The translations under genes and the position numbers were made by a program. This document shows, piece after piece, positions 54,193 to 63,295 of a DNA stretch of 64,000 nt. Numbering within the stretch: the first letter of the stretch is position 1; each line of letters starts with the position of its first letter. The DNA is taken from positions 62,001 through 126,000 of the forward strand of contig NZ_JODS01000021.1 in NCBI RefSeq assembly GCF_000718025.1. The letters run 5' to 3'. This DNA comes from Kitasatospora purpeofusca. GTDB lineage: Bacteria; Actinomycetota; Actinomycetes; Streptomycetales; Streptomycetaceae. The notes beneath the pieces were generated by a model. That model did no database searches and was not told the origin of the DNA. It saw only the letters and a list, made by a program, of their open reading frames with translations.

Positions 54193-55286
54193 GCGGCGCC
54201 CACCTCCTGCGCAGTGGCGGCGGCCGTGACCCGCGCCGCGTGGGTGGGGGCGTCCGGCACGTCGTCCGGGCGTCCGATCGCGAACTCCCGGCGCAGCACG
54301 GGCACGACCTCCTCGCCGAGGATGTCGAGCTGCTCCAGGACGGTCTTGAGGGGCAGACCCGCGTGGTCCATCAGGAAGAGCTGGCGCTGGTAGTGGCCCA
54401 CGCTCTCCCGGAAGGACAGGGTCCGTTCGATGACCTGCTGGGGAGAGCCCACGGTCAGCGGGGTCTGCTCGGTGAACTCCTCCAGCGACGGACCGTGCCC
54501 GTAGACCGGCGCGTTGTCGAAGTACGGACGGAACTCCCGTATCGCGTCCTGCGAGTTCTTGCGCAGGAAGACCTGGCCGCCCAGCCCCACGATGGCGTCC
54601 TCCGGGCGACCGTGGCCGTGGTGGGCGTACCGGCGCCGGTACAGCTGCACCATGCGCCTGGTGTGATCGGCCGGCCAGAAGATGTTGTTGTGGAAGAAGC
54701 CGTCGCCGTAGAACGCGGCCTGTTCGGCGATCTCCGGTGACCTGATGGATCCGTGCCAGACGAACGGCGGCACCCCGTCCAGAGGTCGGGGTGTCGACGT
54801 GAAGGCCTGCAGGGGCGTGCGGAACCTGCCCTCCCAGTCCACCACGTCCTCACGCCACAACCGGCGCAGCAGCGCGTAGTTCTCCTTGGCGAGGTCGATG
54901 CCCTGGCGGATGTCCTGTCCGAACCAGGGGTACACCGGTCCGGTGTTGCCACGCCCCAGCATGAGGTCGACCCGGCCGTCGGCCAGGTGCTGGAGCATCG
55001 CGTAGTCCTCCGCGATCTTCACCGGGTCGTTGGTGGTGATCAGGGTCGTGGCGGTGGACAGGACCAGCTTCTCGGTGCGGGCGGCGATGTGGCCGAGCAG
55101 GGTGGTCGGGGACGACGGGACGAACGGGGGGTTGTGATGCTCTCCGGTCGCGAAGACGTCCAGGCCGACCTCCTCGGCCTTGAGGGCGATGGCGACCATC
55201 GCCTTGATGCGCTCGTGCTCCGTCGGAACACGGCCGTCGGTGGGGTCGGGTGTCACGTCCCCGACGGTGAAGATGCCGAACTGCAT
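54189..55286 (-). CDS. Luciferase-like FMN-dependent monooxygenase (CE1758-like)
   Basis: This is a 365-residue LLM-class flavin-dependent oxidoreductase with a TIM-barrel core. Recognisable are MQFGIFTVGD, ERIKAMVAIALKAEEVGLDV, FATGEHHNPPF and LSTATTLITTNDPVKIAEDY. It likely uses reduced FMN from the overlapping downstream gene and oxygen to oxidise an organic substrate, which cannot be predicted. The gene order and 4-bp overlap with the reductase imply coupled synthesis. An alpha/beta hydrolase gene lies 153 bases upstream on the same strand and a LAL regulator beyond it, so a small oxidative catabolic cluster is possible. Confidence 0.88.
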   Translation of the reverse strand: MQFGIFTVGDVTPDPTDGRVPTEHERIKAMVAIALKAEEVGLDVFATGEHHNPPFVPSSPTTLLGHIAARTEKLVLSTATTLITTNDPVKIAEDYAMLQHLADGRVDLMLGRGNTGPVYPWFGQDIRQGIDLAKENYALLRRLWREDVVDWEGRFRTPLQAFTSTPRPLDGVPPFVWHGSIRSPEIAEQAAFYGDGFFHNNIFWPADHTRRMVQLYRRRYAHHGHGRPEDAIVGLGGQVFLRKNSQDAIREFRPYFDNAPVYGHGPSLEEFTEQTPLTVGSPQQVIERTLSFRESVGHYQRQLFLMDHAGLPLKTVLEQLDILGEEVVPVLRREFAIGRPDDVPDAPTHAARVTAAATAQEVGAA

Positions 55287-55439
55287 GATGCTTCTGCTCT
55301 CCTGAACCTGTCTGGATGCGGTGGTCGCGGGCCCCGAAGCCGGAGGACGCCCGTCGTCCGGTTCGGGGCCCGCGGCAGCCGGGCCGGTCGTCCGGCTGCC
55401 GCGGGCGGGGTCACCCCGTGTGAACCGGCGGGAGCCGCC

Positions 55440-56276
55440 TCACTTCGCCAGGAACGCGAGGAGCGCGGCGTTGACCTCCTCCGCGTGGGTCCACAGCAGG
55501 CCGTGCGGGGCGCCGTCGATCTCGACGTAGTCGGCGGACGGGAGGGCGGTGTGGAAGGGACGCGCGGTGTTTTCGGCCGGGAGGATGCGGTCGGCCGTGC
55601 CGTGCAGGATCAGGGCGGGGACGTCGACGGCCGGGATGTCGGCACGGAAGTCGGTGTACCAGGTCGACGGCGCCGCCGAGGCCGCGAAGGAGCCGCCGCC
55701 GGCCGCGGTGTTCCAGCTGTTGCGGACGGCCTCCTCGCTGATGCGGGTGCCCAGGTTCTCGTCGAGGTTGTAGAAGTCGTTGAAGAAGGCGGTGTAGTAG
55801 GCGTAGCGGTCGGCCTTCACCGCGGCGACGATGCCGTCGAAGAACTCCTTCGGGGCGACACCGTCCGGGTTGTCGTCGCTCTTCAGCAGGCAGGGCTCCA
55901 GCGAGGCGAGGAAAGCGACCTTGGCGACGCGGGCGGAGCCGTACGCGGAGACGTAGCGGGCGACCTCGCCGGTGCCCATGGAGAAGCCCACGAGGACGGC
56001 GTCGTTCAGGTCGAGGGTCTCCATCACGGTGTGCAGGTCGGCCGCGAAGGTGTCGTAGTCGTAGCCGGTCGTCGGCTGGGAGGACCGGCCGAAGCCGCGG
56101 CGGTCGTAGGTGATGACGCGGTAGCCGGCGTCGAGGAGCGCGGCGCTCTGGCGCTCCCAGGAGTGGCCGTCGAGGGGGAAGCCGTGGATGAGCACGACCG
56201 GCTGGCCGGTGCCGTGGTCCTCGTAGTAGACCTCGACGGCGGTGGTGTTCTCCTGGCCAACGGTGATGTACGGCAT
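55440..56276 (-). CDS. Alpha/beta hydrolase, non-haem chloroperoxidase-like paralogue
   Basis: This is a 278-residue alpha/beta hydrolase, a close paralogue of the protein at 44765-45598. HGFPLDGHSWERQ, TYDRRGFGRSSQP, the nucleophile in GFSMGTGEVARY, an Asp in HGTADRILP and a His in GAPHGLLWTH are all in place. It probably acts as an esterase or perhydrolase on a small substrate. It sits between a LAL regulator (65 bases upstream) and the luciferase-like monooxygenase gene on the same strand, so it may belong to one oxidative/hydrolytic cluster with them. Confidence 0.85.
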   Translation of the reverse strand: MPYITVGQENTTAVEVYYEDHGTGQPVVLIHGFPLDGHSWERQSAALLDAGYRVITYDRRGFGRSSQPTTGYDYDTFAADLHTVMETLDLNDAVLVGFSMGTGEVARYVSAYGSARVAKVAFLASLEPCLLKSDDNPDGVAPKEFFDGIVAAVKADRYAYYTAFFNDFYNLDENLGTRISEEAVRNSWNTAAGGGSFAASAAPSTWYTDFRADIPAVDVPALILHGTADRILPAENTARPFHTALPSADYVEIDGAPHGLLWTHAEEVNAALLAFLAK

Positions 56277-56341
56277 GGCTGTGTGTTCCTCGCTTCGGTT
56301 CGGCTGGTCCGCGCGTCGTCGCGGCGCGGAATGCCGTCACG

Positions 56342-59155
56342 CTATGGCGGGGGAGGCGCCGCCGATTGTCGTGCGACGCCCCGGGCCTTGCCCGCGGGCG
56401 CAGAGTGCGCGGACGCGGACGGGCCGGTCGCGTCGACTGCGGCCTGCGCCAGTACCAGCCGGGTCAGGTGGACCCGTGAGTTCACCGAGAGCTTGCGGAA
56501 GATCGACGTCAGATGCGTGTTGACCGTGTGCGGAGACACGATCAGGGCGGCAGCGGCCGACCGGTTGGTGTGTCCTGCGGCGATGAGCCGGGCGACCTTG
56601 CGTTCCGAAGCGGTGAGCGCGTCCCACCCCTGGCTGGGGCGAGGGCGGGCCGGGCGTCGACCGGAGCCCGTCACGGCCCGGTCCAGTTCCGCCCGGACCC
56701 TGTCGGCCTCGGACCCGGCCCCCGCGTGGGCGTACGCCTCGTAGGCCCTCGTCAGGGCGGGTATCGCGGCGGCGTCTCCTACGACAGACAGCGCGCGGCC
56801 GAGGTCGGCGCGGGCCGCCGCGAGGTGCAGCGGCCGGGGCCCGTTGAGAAGGATCCGGACGGACCGTTCCAGAAGGCCGGGATCGGCGTTCACCAGCGCC
56901 GCCGTGTGCGTGGCCGTCCCCTGTGCCGTCGGCACGGCGGGGTTGTGGGAGGCGTAGTCGGCCGCCTGGGCCGCGAGGTCCACGGCCAGGGCCCGGTCTC
57001 CGGCACGCAGGGCGATCTGCACGGCCTCGACGAACCGGGTGCGCAGGAGCCTCCAGCGGACGAAGGGGTGGTCCCGCTGGGCGGACCGCAGCCGTTCGGC
57101 CGCCGCCGCGTGATCGCCGTCGGCGTCGGCGAGGAGGGCCTCCAGGTACTGGTGGGCGGCGTGGTTCCCCGGGTTCGGCCGGCCGGCCACCGCCGCCCTG
57201 ACGACCTCGACGTGTTCCTCCGCGGCTTCGCGATCGCCACGCAGCAGCGCCAGCCAGCCCCGGTGGACCCGAACGTTGACCAGGTTCGCGGGCACGTGGA
57301 TGTCCGCTTCCAGCCGCTCGGTGGTGACGAGGTCGGCCTCCGCGTCGTCGAGCCGCCCGAGCCCCAGATTCAGGCTTCCCTGCGCCCACATCAGCATCGC
57401 GGGCCGCAGCGGATCGTCGCCCGCCGTCCGCAGCAGGTGCCGGGCCGTGTCGAAGTCGTCCAGGTGGACACGGGCGACGACCTCCTCGGGCAGGAACGCC
57501 GCGTCGAACGCGCTGAGCGCCGTGTGGTGGTCGACGGCGGACGCGCACTCGCCCGCGTTGAGGGCGATCTCGCCCAGGCCCCACAGCGCGATGACGCGGG
57601 CCTCCCGGTCCTGTGCGCGCTCCGCCTCGGCGAACGCCCGTTCCGCGGTCGTGCGAGCGCTGCCGAGGTCGCGGCCGCGGGACTGGGCGAGCGCGAGTCG
57701 CGCGGTCAGCCGGGCGCGGACCGCCGGGTCGGTGACGACGCCCAGGGCGGCCCTCGAGCGGCGGGTCAGCTCATGGATGTCGTCGAGGTGCCACAGCGTG
57801 TCCCCGAGGACCGACTGCAGACGGGCGAAGACGTCCAACGGGGGCTGCCGGGCCAGGAGGACGTCGCCGGTCTCCCGTGCCCGGGTGTACCGGCCCGCGC
57901 GGGTGAGGGCGGTGATGGCCCGTTCACCCACGTCGAACTCCGTGGGATCGTGGGGCGGCACCAGGTCCATGGCGCGCACGGACAGATCGGCGGCGAGGTC
58001 GGGCATGACGGTGAGTACGTCCGAGGCAGCGCGGCCGAGCAGCCGGATCGCCTCCCGGTCACCCGGTTCGGCGCTCTTGAGCAGGTGCGGGACAGCGTCG
58101 GCCGAGGTGCGGCCCGCCGCGACGAGCAGACTCGCCGCCTCCCGGTGCAGTGCCCGCCGCGCGGAGGGTGCGAGGTCGGCGTAGACCGCCTGCCGGAGCA
58201 GATCGTGGCGGAACACGAGGCGTTCGCCGTCGTCCTCGATGAGCCCGGCGCCGATCGCCTCGTGCAGTTCGCCGATGAGGCCCGAGGCCGGCCTGCCGCA
58301 CAGGGCCGCAGCGTCGGCGAGGTGGAAGGCGCGGCCCAGGACCGAACCGATCCGCAGGAATGCGAGGGTGCCCGGTCGGAGCGCGGACAGCTTGCCGCGG
58401 ACCCCGAGCACCAGCCGCTCCGGCGGCTCGGCCCCGTCCGCACCCGACGCCGCGATGCCTTCCAGCACCTCCGTCGCGAGGAACGGGTTACCGCCGGCGG
58501 TGTCGAGCAACCCGGTGACGCGATCCGGCACCGTCCCGCCGAGTACGTCCCGCGCCAACTCGGCGAGCGCCGCACCGGACAGCGGCCGCAGCGCGAGCGT
58601 CGCCGTCCGGGTGGCGCCCCCGCGCAGGTCCGGGTTCTCCCTCCCCGCGAGCAGCCAGAGAACCGGGGAGGCCAGCAGTCGCGCCGGCATGACGTTCAGT
58701 GCGAACCGGCTCAGCGGATCGGTCCACTGGACGTCGTCGATCGCGATCAGTGTGGGAGCGCCCGTCGAGCGCTCCTCGATCAGCCGGGCCAGCCGTTCGA
58801 CCAGCCAGACGCGCTGGTCGTGGTGGCCCGCCAGGTGCGCGAAGTCCTCCGCGGCCAGCAGCGGCGGGTCGCCGTGCAGCAGGCCCGAGGCCAGCGACGC
58901 CAGCGGTGCCAGCTCGTGCAGCTCCTCGGCGCGCCCCCGGCTGACGGTGAACCCGCTGGCGCGTGCGATCGAGACGGTCTCATCCAGCAGGGCGGTCTTC
59001 CCGATCCCCGGCTCGCCCAGGAGCAGGGCGATCCCACTGCCGTCGCCGGCGCGCACCGCCTCGACCATGGCCCGCAGCTGTTCCAGCTCGGCTTCCCGGC
59101 CGCGCAGACCCGGCCGGCTCAGCCGGGCGTCCGTGCTCATCTCCTGCGGTGTCAT
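56342..59155 (-). CDS. LAL-family LuxR-type ATPase regulator
   Basis: This is a 937-residue LAL regulator. The ATG at 59155 overlaps the permease stop (ATGA), so the longer frame is not used. Walker A is intact: LLGEPGIGKTALLDE (about 46-60), and Walker B lies in TLIAIDDVQWTDPL (about 135-148). After a long helical repeat region, the LuxR HTH (about 865-925) reads LTASERKVARLIAAGHTNRS, then AAALIVSPHTVNTHLTSIFR. Translational coupling to the last gene of a sugar ABC operon suggests that it controls that operon, as MalT-like proteins do. Control of the adjacent hydrolase/oxidoreductase genes is also possible. Confidence 0.88.
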   Translation of the reverse strand: MTPQEMSTDARLSRPGLRGREAELEQLRAMVEAVRAGDGSGIALLLGEPGIGKTALLDETVSIARASGFTVSRGRAEELHELAPLASLASGLLHGDPPLLAAEDFAHLAGHHDQRVWLVERLARLIEERSTGAPTLIAIDDVQWTDPLSRFALNVMPARLLASPVLWLLAGRENPDLRGGATRTATLALRPLSGAALAELARDVLGGTVPDRVTGLLDTAGGNPFLATEVLEGIAASGADGAEPPERLVLGVRGKLSALRPGTLAFLRIGSVLGRAFHLADAAALCGRPASGLIGELHEAIGAGLIEDDGERLVFRHDLLRQAVYADLAPSARRALHREAASLLVAAGRTSADAVPHLLKSAEPGDREAIRLLGRAASDVLTVMPDLAADLSVRAMDLVPPHDPTEFDVGERAITALTRAGRYTRARETGDVLLARQPPLDVFARLQSVLGDTLWHLDDIHELTRRSRAALGVVTDPAVRARLTARLALAQSRGRDLGSARTTAERAFAEAERAQDREARVIALWGLGEIALNAGECASAVDHHTALSAFDAAFLPEEVVARVHLDDFDTARHLLRTAGDDPLRPAMLMWAQGSLNLGLGRLDDAEADLVTTERLEADIHVPANLVNVRVHRGWLALLRGDREAAEEHVEVVRAAVAGRPNPGNHAAHQYLEALLADADGDHAAAAERLRSAQRDHPFVRWRLLRTRFVEAVQIALRAGDRALAVDLAAQAADYASHNPAVPTAQGTATHTAALVNADPGLLERSVRILLNGPRPLHLAAARADLGRALSVVGDAAAIPALTRAYEAYAHAGAGSEADRVRAELDRAVTGSGRRPARPRPSQGWDALTASERKVARLIAAGHTNRSAAAALIVSPHTVNTHLTSIFRKLSVNSRVHLTRLVLAQAAVDATGPSASAHSAPAGKARGVARQSAAPPPP

Positions 59156-60057
59156 CCCTTGACGGACCCCGCGAGCAGACCTCGGGCGACGTGCCGCCGG
59201 AAGAGGAGGAAGACGAGCAGCGGGACGAACGCCGACACGAACGCTCCCGCGGTGAGCCGCTGCCACTCGTTGCCGCGCGTGCCGGCCATGGCCGCCAGTC
59301 CGACCGTCACCGGAGCGGTCTCGGCGGTCCCGCCCGACAGCGTCATCGCCACCAGCAGGTCGTTCCACACCCAGACGAACTGGATGACCGCGAACGTCAC
59401 CAGGACCGGGCGGGCCAGCGGCAGCACGATCCGGAGCAGCAGTGTCGCGTGTGACGCGCCGTCGACCCGGGCTGCCTCGATCAGGTCACGGGGCAGTCCG
59501 GCCAGGTAGTTGTGGAGGAGGAACACCGCGACCGGCAACGCGAAGACCGTGTGCGCGAACCACGCCTGGCTGAACCGAGCCGCTCCGGTGGCGTTCCAGG
59601 CGGGCAGGAACAGCCATCCGCGGGAGAAGAGCCGCAGCAGTGGGACGAGCACCATCTGGAGGGGCACGATCTGGAGCGCGAAAATGCCGACGACGAGCAC
59701 ATCGCGCCCCTTGAAGTCGATCCACGCCAGGGCGTACGCGGCGAGGAACGCCAGCGTGAGCGGGAACAGCACCGAGGGCAGGGTGATGACGATCGAGTTG
59801 ACGAGGTGGTCGGCGAGCCGGCCCGACGCGTTCCCGGTGCCGAACAGCACCTCGCGGTAGTTGGCGAGCGTGAGGTGGGGCGAGCCGAACACGGTCCACC
59901 AGCCGGTCGTCTTGATCTCGGCCTCGGGACGGAACGAGGAGAGGAACAGACCGAGCGTCGGAACGGTCCACAGGATCGCGGTCACCACGGCGGCCAGCGA
60001 GAACACGCGGGAGGACAGCCGCTCCCGGACACCGCTCACCCCGCGTACCCCGCTCAC
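59152..60057 (-). CDS. Sugar ABC transporter permease (MalG-like)
   Basis: This is a 301-residue CUT1-type inner-membrane permease. The GTG at 60057 overlaps the upstream stop (GTGA) and has GGAG upstream. Six hydrophobic segments are visible; the conserved cytoplasmic EAA loop is EAARVDGASHATLLLRIVLP (about 195-214), which contacts the ATPase. It ends with RHVARGLLAGSVKG, the usual MalG-type C-terminus. With the next permease it forms the channel of a carbohydrate importer. No ATPase gene is present, as in many actinobacteria that share an MsiK-type ATPase. Confidence 0.93.
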   Translation of the reverse strand: MSGVRGVSGVRERLSSRVFSLAAVVTAILWTVPTLGLFLSSFRPEAEIKTTGWWTVFGSPHLTLANYREVLFGTGNASGRLADHLVNSIVITLPSVLFPLTLAFLAAYALAWIDFKGRDVLVVGIFALQIVPLQMVLVPLLRLFSRGWLFLPAWNATGAARFSQAWFAHTVFALPVAVFLLHNYLAGLPRDLIEAARVDGASHATLLLRIVLPLARPVLVTFAVIQFVWVWNDLLVAMTLSGGTAETAPVTVGLAAMAGTRGNEWQRLTAGAFVSAFVPLLVFLLFRRHVARGLLAGSVKG

Positions 60058-61019
60058 CCCACGCTCCGCTGCGTACGGACCTTGTAGGCCACGACAGGGG
60101 TGACGAGGAGGAAGAGCAGCACCGCGAGGGCCGCGCCGTGGCCGGTCCGGCCGTAGCGGAAGGACTGGTCGTACATCTCGTGGGCGATGACAGCGGTGTC
60201 GAACTGCCCGGCGGTCATGGTTTTGACGATGTCGAACGCCTTGAAGGTGCCGATCACCTCGGTGAGGACGACGACGAGCAGCGTGGGTCTGATCGACGGC
60301 ACGGTGATGTGCCGGAGGATCTGCCGCGGTGACGCGCCGTCCAGCCGGGCCGCCTCGACGATCTCGCCGGGAACCGCCGTGATCGCGCCTGCCAGCAGGA
60401 GGGCCGCGAAGCCTGTCTGGGCCCACACCATCGCCACGATGAGGAACAGGACGTTCCAGGGGGAGTCCACGAGCCACTGTCTCGGCTCGCCGCCGAACGC
60501 CACGACGAGTTCGTTCAGCAGCCCGATCTGCTCCGCGCCGGCCGGCCGGTAGGCGTAGACGAACTTCCAGACCAGGCCGGCGCCGACGAACGAGATCGCC
60601 ATCGGCAGCAGGACGAGGGACAGGGCGAGCGCCCGGAACCGCGCACGGACGACGGCCGCGGCGTAGAGGAGACCGATCCCCGTCACCAGCGGGGGCACGA
60701 GCACCACCCACGCCAGGGTGTTGCGGAGCGCGATCAGCGCCTCGGGGTCGGTGAACATCCACACGTAGTTGTCGACGCCGACCCAGGTGTCCCCTTCGTC
60801 GTCCATGAACGACAGGCCCAGGGTGTGCAGGCCGGGCAGAAGGAGGCCAATGGTGAGCAGCAGCAGGGCGGGGGCCAGCAGCAGGAAGGCCGCGCCCCGC
60901 CTCCGTGCCGGCCCTCGGTGCAGTGCCAGGAGGATCAGGCCGACCACGGCCGAGAACGCGACGACGCCCTGGAGAAGGTGGGCCAGCTTCGGTTGCTGAG
61001 CGACGACGTCGAACGGCAT
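60054..61019 (-). CDS. Sugar ABC transporter permease (MalF-like)
   Basis: This is a 321-residue permease from the ATG at 61019, which overlaps the upstream stop (TGATG). Seven or so hydrophobic segments begin with an N-terminal pair (LLQGVVAFSAVVGLILLAL; AAFLLLAPALLLLTIGLLLP). The EAA loop is EAARLDGASPRQILRHITVP (about 230-249). The first helix before the usual MalF-like core is an N-terminal addition. It pairs with the overlapping permease downstream and the lipoprotein upstream in one operon. Confidence 0.92.
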   Translation of the reverse strand: MPFDVVAQQPKLAHLLQGVVAFSAVVGLILLALHRGPARRRGAAFLLLAPALLLLTIGLLLPGLHTLGLSFMDDEGDTWVGVDNYVWMFTDPEALIALRNTLAWVVLVPPLVTGIGLLYAAAVVRARFRALALSLVLLPMAISFVGAGLVWKFVYAYRPAGAEQIGLLNELVVAFGGEPRQWLVDSPWNVLFLIVAMVWAQTGFAALLLAGAITAVPGEIVEAARLDGASPRQILRHITVPSIRPTLLVVVLTEVIGTFKAFDIVKTMTAGQFDTAVIAHEMYDQSFRYGRTGHGAALAVLLFLLVTPVVAYKVRTQRSVG

Positions 61020-62347
61020 CAGTGGCTCGGCCAGGACCGTTCGATGGCCGCCGCCACCGATTCGGTGTCCTTGCCGCTGATCCAGTCGACGGCTCCCTTC
61101 CAGAAGGTGCCCGCGCCGACGGCCGCGGGCATCTGGTCGGAACCGTCGAACCTGAACTGTGTCCGGGGATCCTGGAGCAGCTGGATCGAGAGTTTGTCGA
61201 TCGGGCCGGCGGCGTCGGCCGGATCCACTCCCTTGTTCGCGGAGACGAAGGGGCCCTTCTTCATCCGAGCGTTGGCGAAGTCGGCGCTCGCCAGGTATTC
61301 CCGGAAGGCTCGCACCTCGGGGCGGTCGGAGAACGCCGTGGCGAACGTCCCTCCGCCCAGGACGGGCTTGCTGGTCGTGTCCGCCCCCGGAAGGAGGAAG
61401 GCGAACACGTCCCCGTCCGGTCCGATCCGGGTGCCCTTCGGCCAGTGCTCGGCGTAGAACGACGCCTGGCGGTGCATCGCGCAGTCGCCGGAGAGGATCG
61501 GCGTGCCGCCGTCCTGGTAGGAGATCGAGGCCATCGAGCGGGCCGATCCGTAGCCGCCGTTGGCATAGCGGTCGCTCCTGAGGATCGATCCCACCGTGTC
61601 CATGGCCCGGACCACTCGCGGGTCGTTGAACGGGATCCGGTGGGAGACCCACTGGTCGTAGACGTCCGGCCCCTGCTGGCGGAGCAGGACGTCCTCGATC
61701 CAGTCCGTCACGGGCCATCCGGTGGCCTCGCCGGATTCGAGGCCCGCACACCACGGTTTGACCCCCGATGCGGCGACCTTCTCCGTCACGTCCATCAGTT
61801 CGGCCCAGGTGCGGGGGACGGTCAGCCCCCTGTCGCGGAAGAGCTTCGGCGAGTACCAGACGAAGGACTTCACGTTCGCGACCAACGGAGTGCCGTAGAG
61901 GGTGCCGTTCACGGTCGCGTAGCTGTTCCAGTCCGCCGACCAGCCCTGTTCGGCCAGGGAGACGAGCTCCGCGCTCGCGGGTCGGAGCTTCCCCCCGCGC
62001 GCGAATCGTTCCAGGAGCCCGGGCTGGGCGAAGAACGCCACGTCGGGGGCGTGGCCGCCCTCGACCCGGAGTTGGATCTGGGCCTCGAACTCCCCGTTTC
62101 CCTCGTACTGGACGTCGATCCCCGTGCAGGCGGCGAAGCCGGCCCAGGTCTCTTCGAACAGGTCTGCTTCCCTGTCCCGGCTGGGCGCGTAGACGGTGAC
62201 GTGGGTCCCGGGGTGTTTGCCGTACCGCGTGTACGGCCCGCAGTCCCCGGCCTCGCCGGACGAGGAAGCGCTGGGAGGGGCGACGCATGCGGCGGCCGTG
62301 ACGACGATGGCGATAACGGCGAGCGCGAGCCTCGCGCCGAACCTCAT
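61019..62347 (-). CDS. Sugar-binding lipoprotein of the ABC transporter
   Basis: This is a 442-residue family 1 solute-binding protein. The N-terminus MRFGARLALAVIAIVVTAAAC is a lipoprotein signal with a TAAAC lipobox, so it is anchored outside the membrane at Cys21. The mature part starts with a Ser/Gly-rich linker, then GTHVTVYAPSRDREADLFEE and GHAPDVAFFAQPGLLERFA, typical of the sugar-binding fold. FVWYSPKLFRDRGLTVPRTW is another family mark. It captures an unknown carbohydrate for the two permeases, whose genes follow with overlapping starts and stops. Two CGTTCGA repeats just upstream may bind its regulator. Confidence 0.92.
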   Translation of the reverse strand: MRFGARLALAVIAIVVTAAACVAPPSASSSGEAGDCGPYTRYGKHPGTHVTVYAPSRDREADLFEETWAGFAACTGIDVQYEGNGEFEAQIQLRVEGGHAPDVAFFAQPGLLERFARGGKLRPASAELVSLAEQGWSADWNSYATVNGTLYGTPLVANVKSFVWYSPKLFRDRGLTVPRTWAELMDVTEKVAASGVKPWCAGLESGEATGWPVTDWIEDVLLRQQGPDVYDQWVSHRIPFNDPRVVRAMDTVGSILRSDRYANGGYGSARSMASISYQDGGTPILSGDCAMHRQASFYAEHWPKGTRIGPDGDVFAFLLPGADTTSKPVLGGGTFATAFSDRPEVRAFREYLASADFANARMKKGPFVSANKGVDPADAAGPIDKLSIQLLQDPRTQFRFDGSDQMPAAVGAGTFWKGAVDWISGKDTESVAAAIERSWPSH

Positions 62348-62405
62348 GGGTGTGCTTCCTCCGTTCGCCCGCCGAGTGTTCTCGGGGGCGGACCGAAGCT
62401 ACCAG

Positions 62406-62434
62406 CGTTCGAACATAATCAACCAATCGTTCGA
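62406..62434. promoter_or_regulatory. Paired CGTTCGA repeats upstream of the sugar transporter
   Basis: CGTTCGA occurs at 62406-62412 and 62428-62434, 22 bases apart in the same direction and therefore about two helical turns. The intervening AT-rich stretch (ACATAATCAACCAAT) stands out in this GC-rich region. It lies about 60 bases upstream of the lipoprotein start and is a good candidate promoter/operator. Confidence 0.5.
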
Positions 62435-62450
62435 GGTCACAGGCTTGTGT

Positions 62451-62490
62451 GCCCGTCCGAGCCCACACCGGAGGGTGGGCTCGGACGGGC
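62451..62490 (-). terminator. Perfect 16-bp hairpin after the alpha/beta hydrolase gene
   Basis: GCCCGTCCGAGCCCAC (62451-62466) pairs perfectly with GTGGGCTCGGACGGGC (62475-62490) around an 8-base loop. It lies 18 bases past the stop of the minus-strand hydrolase gene and before the sugar transporter promoter. This is a likely terminator separating the two units. Confidence 0.8.
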
Positions 62491-62508
62491 ACCGGTGGCG
62501 CGGGCGGG

Positions 62509-63234
62509 TCAGCGGGTGACGGACCGGGCCGCGTCCTGGATCAGCGCGGCCACTGCTTCGGGCCGGGCGAGCATGACCAGGTGCGAGGAGTCGACCTCGA
62601 CGGTGGTCATGCCGGCCCGCTCGTAGCCGTAGCGCTCCACGTCGGGGTTGATGGTCCGGTCGGAGGTGGCGACCAGGCCCCACGACGGCTTGCTCTTCCA
62701 GGCCGCGACCGGGGCCGCCTCCGAGAAGGCCCGCGCGGCCAGGGGGCGCTGGGAGACGGCGAGCACCGCGGCGAGCCCGGGGTCGACGTCGGCGGCGAAG
62801 AGGGCGGGGAACCGCTCGACATCCACCGAGACGTCGGTGCCGGCCTCGGCGGATCCGATCGCGGGGAACGGCGTGAAGACGAGCGCGTCAGCGAGGCCGG
62901 AGTCGGGGAAACGCCCCTGCAGCTCGCCCAGGCTCTCGCCCTCCTCCAGCGCGTATCCCGCCAGGTAGACGAGTGCCCGGACGTTCTCCTCCACGCCGGC
63001 GAGGGTGATGACGGCGCCACCGTAGGAGTGGCCGACCAGGATCACGGGTCCGTCGACAGCACGTATCACCGAGGCGATGTACGCGGCGTCTTCCACCAGG
63101 CTGCGGTTGGGCACGGCGGGAGCCACTGCCTTCAGGCCCGCGGCGGTCAGCTCCGGTATGACGCGGGCGTAACTGGAGGCGTCGGCGAAGGCGCCGTGGA
63201 CCAGCACGACGGTGGGTTCGGCGGATCGGGACAT
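62509..63234 (-). CDS. Alpha/beta hydrolase (EstC-like) paralogue
   Basis: This is a 241-residue alpha/beta hydrolase; the ATG at 63234 has AGGAG upstream. HGAFADASSYARV carries the oxyanion site, the nucleophile is in LVGHSYGGAVI (about 82-92), the Asp probably in VATSDRTINPDV and the His in VDSSHLVMLARP (about 215-226). It is the same layout as the protein at 46474-47187, with shared segments such as HEGESL/EEGESL and FPALFAADV. A strong hairpin ends its transcript. Substrate unknown. Confidence 0.83.
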   Translation of the reverse strand: MSRSAEPTVVLVHGAFADASSYARVIPELTAAGLKAVAPAVPNRSLVEDAAYIASVIRAVDGPVILVGHSYGGAVITLAGVEENVRALVYLAGYALEEGESLGELQGRFPDSGLADALVFTPFPAIGSAEAGTDVSVDVERFPALFAADVDPGLAAVLAVSQRPLAARAFSEAAPVAAWKSKPSWGLVATSDRTINPDVERYGYERAGMTTVEVDSSHLVMLARPEAVAALIQDAARSVTR

Positions 63235-63295
63235 GGGGGAACTCCTGTTCAGTCGTTGTGACGGTGCGGTTGCGGTGTTCACGAGCGCGGGACGG

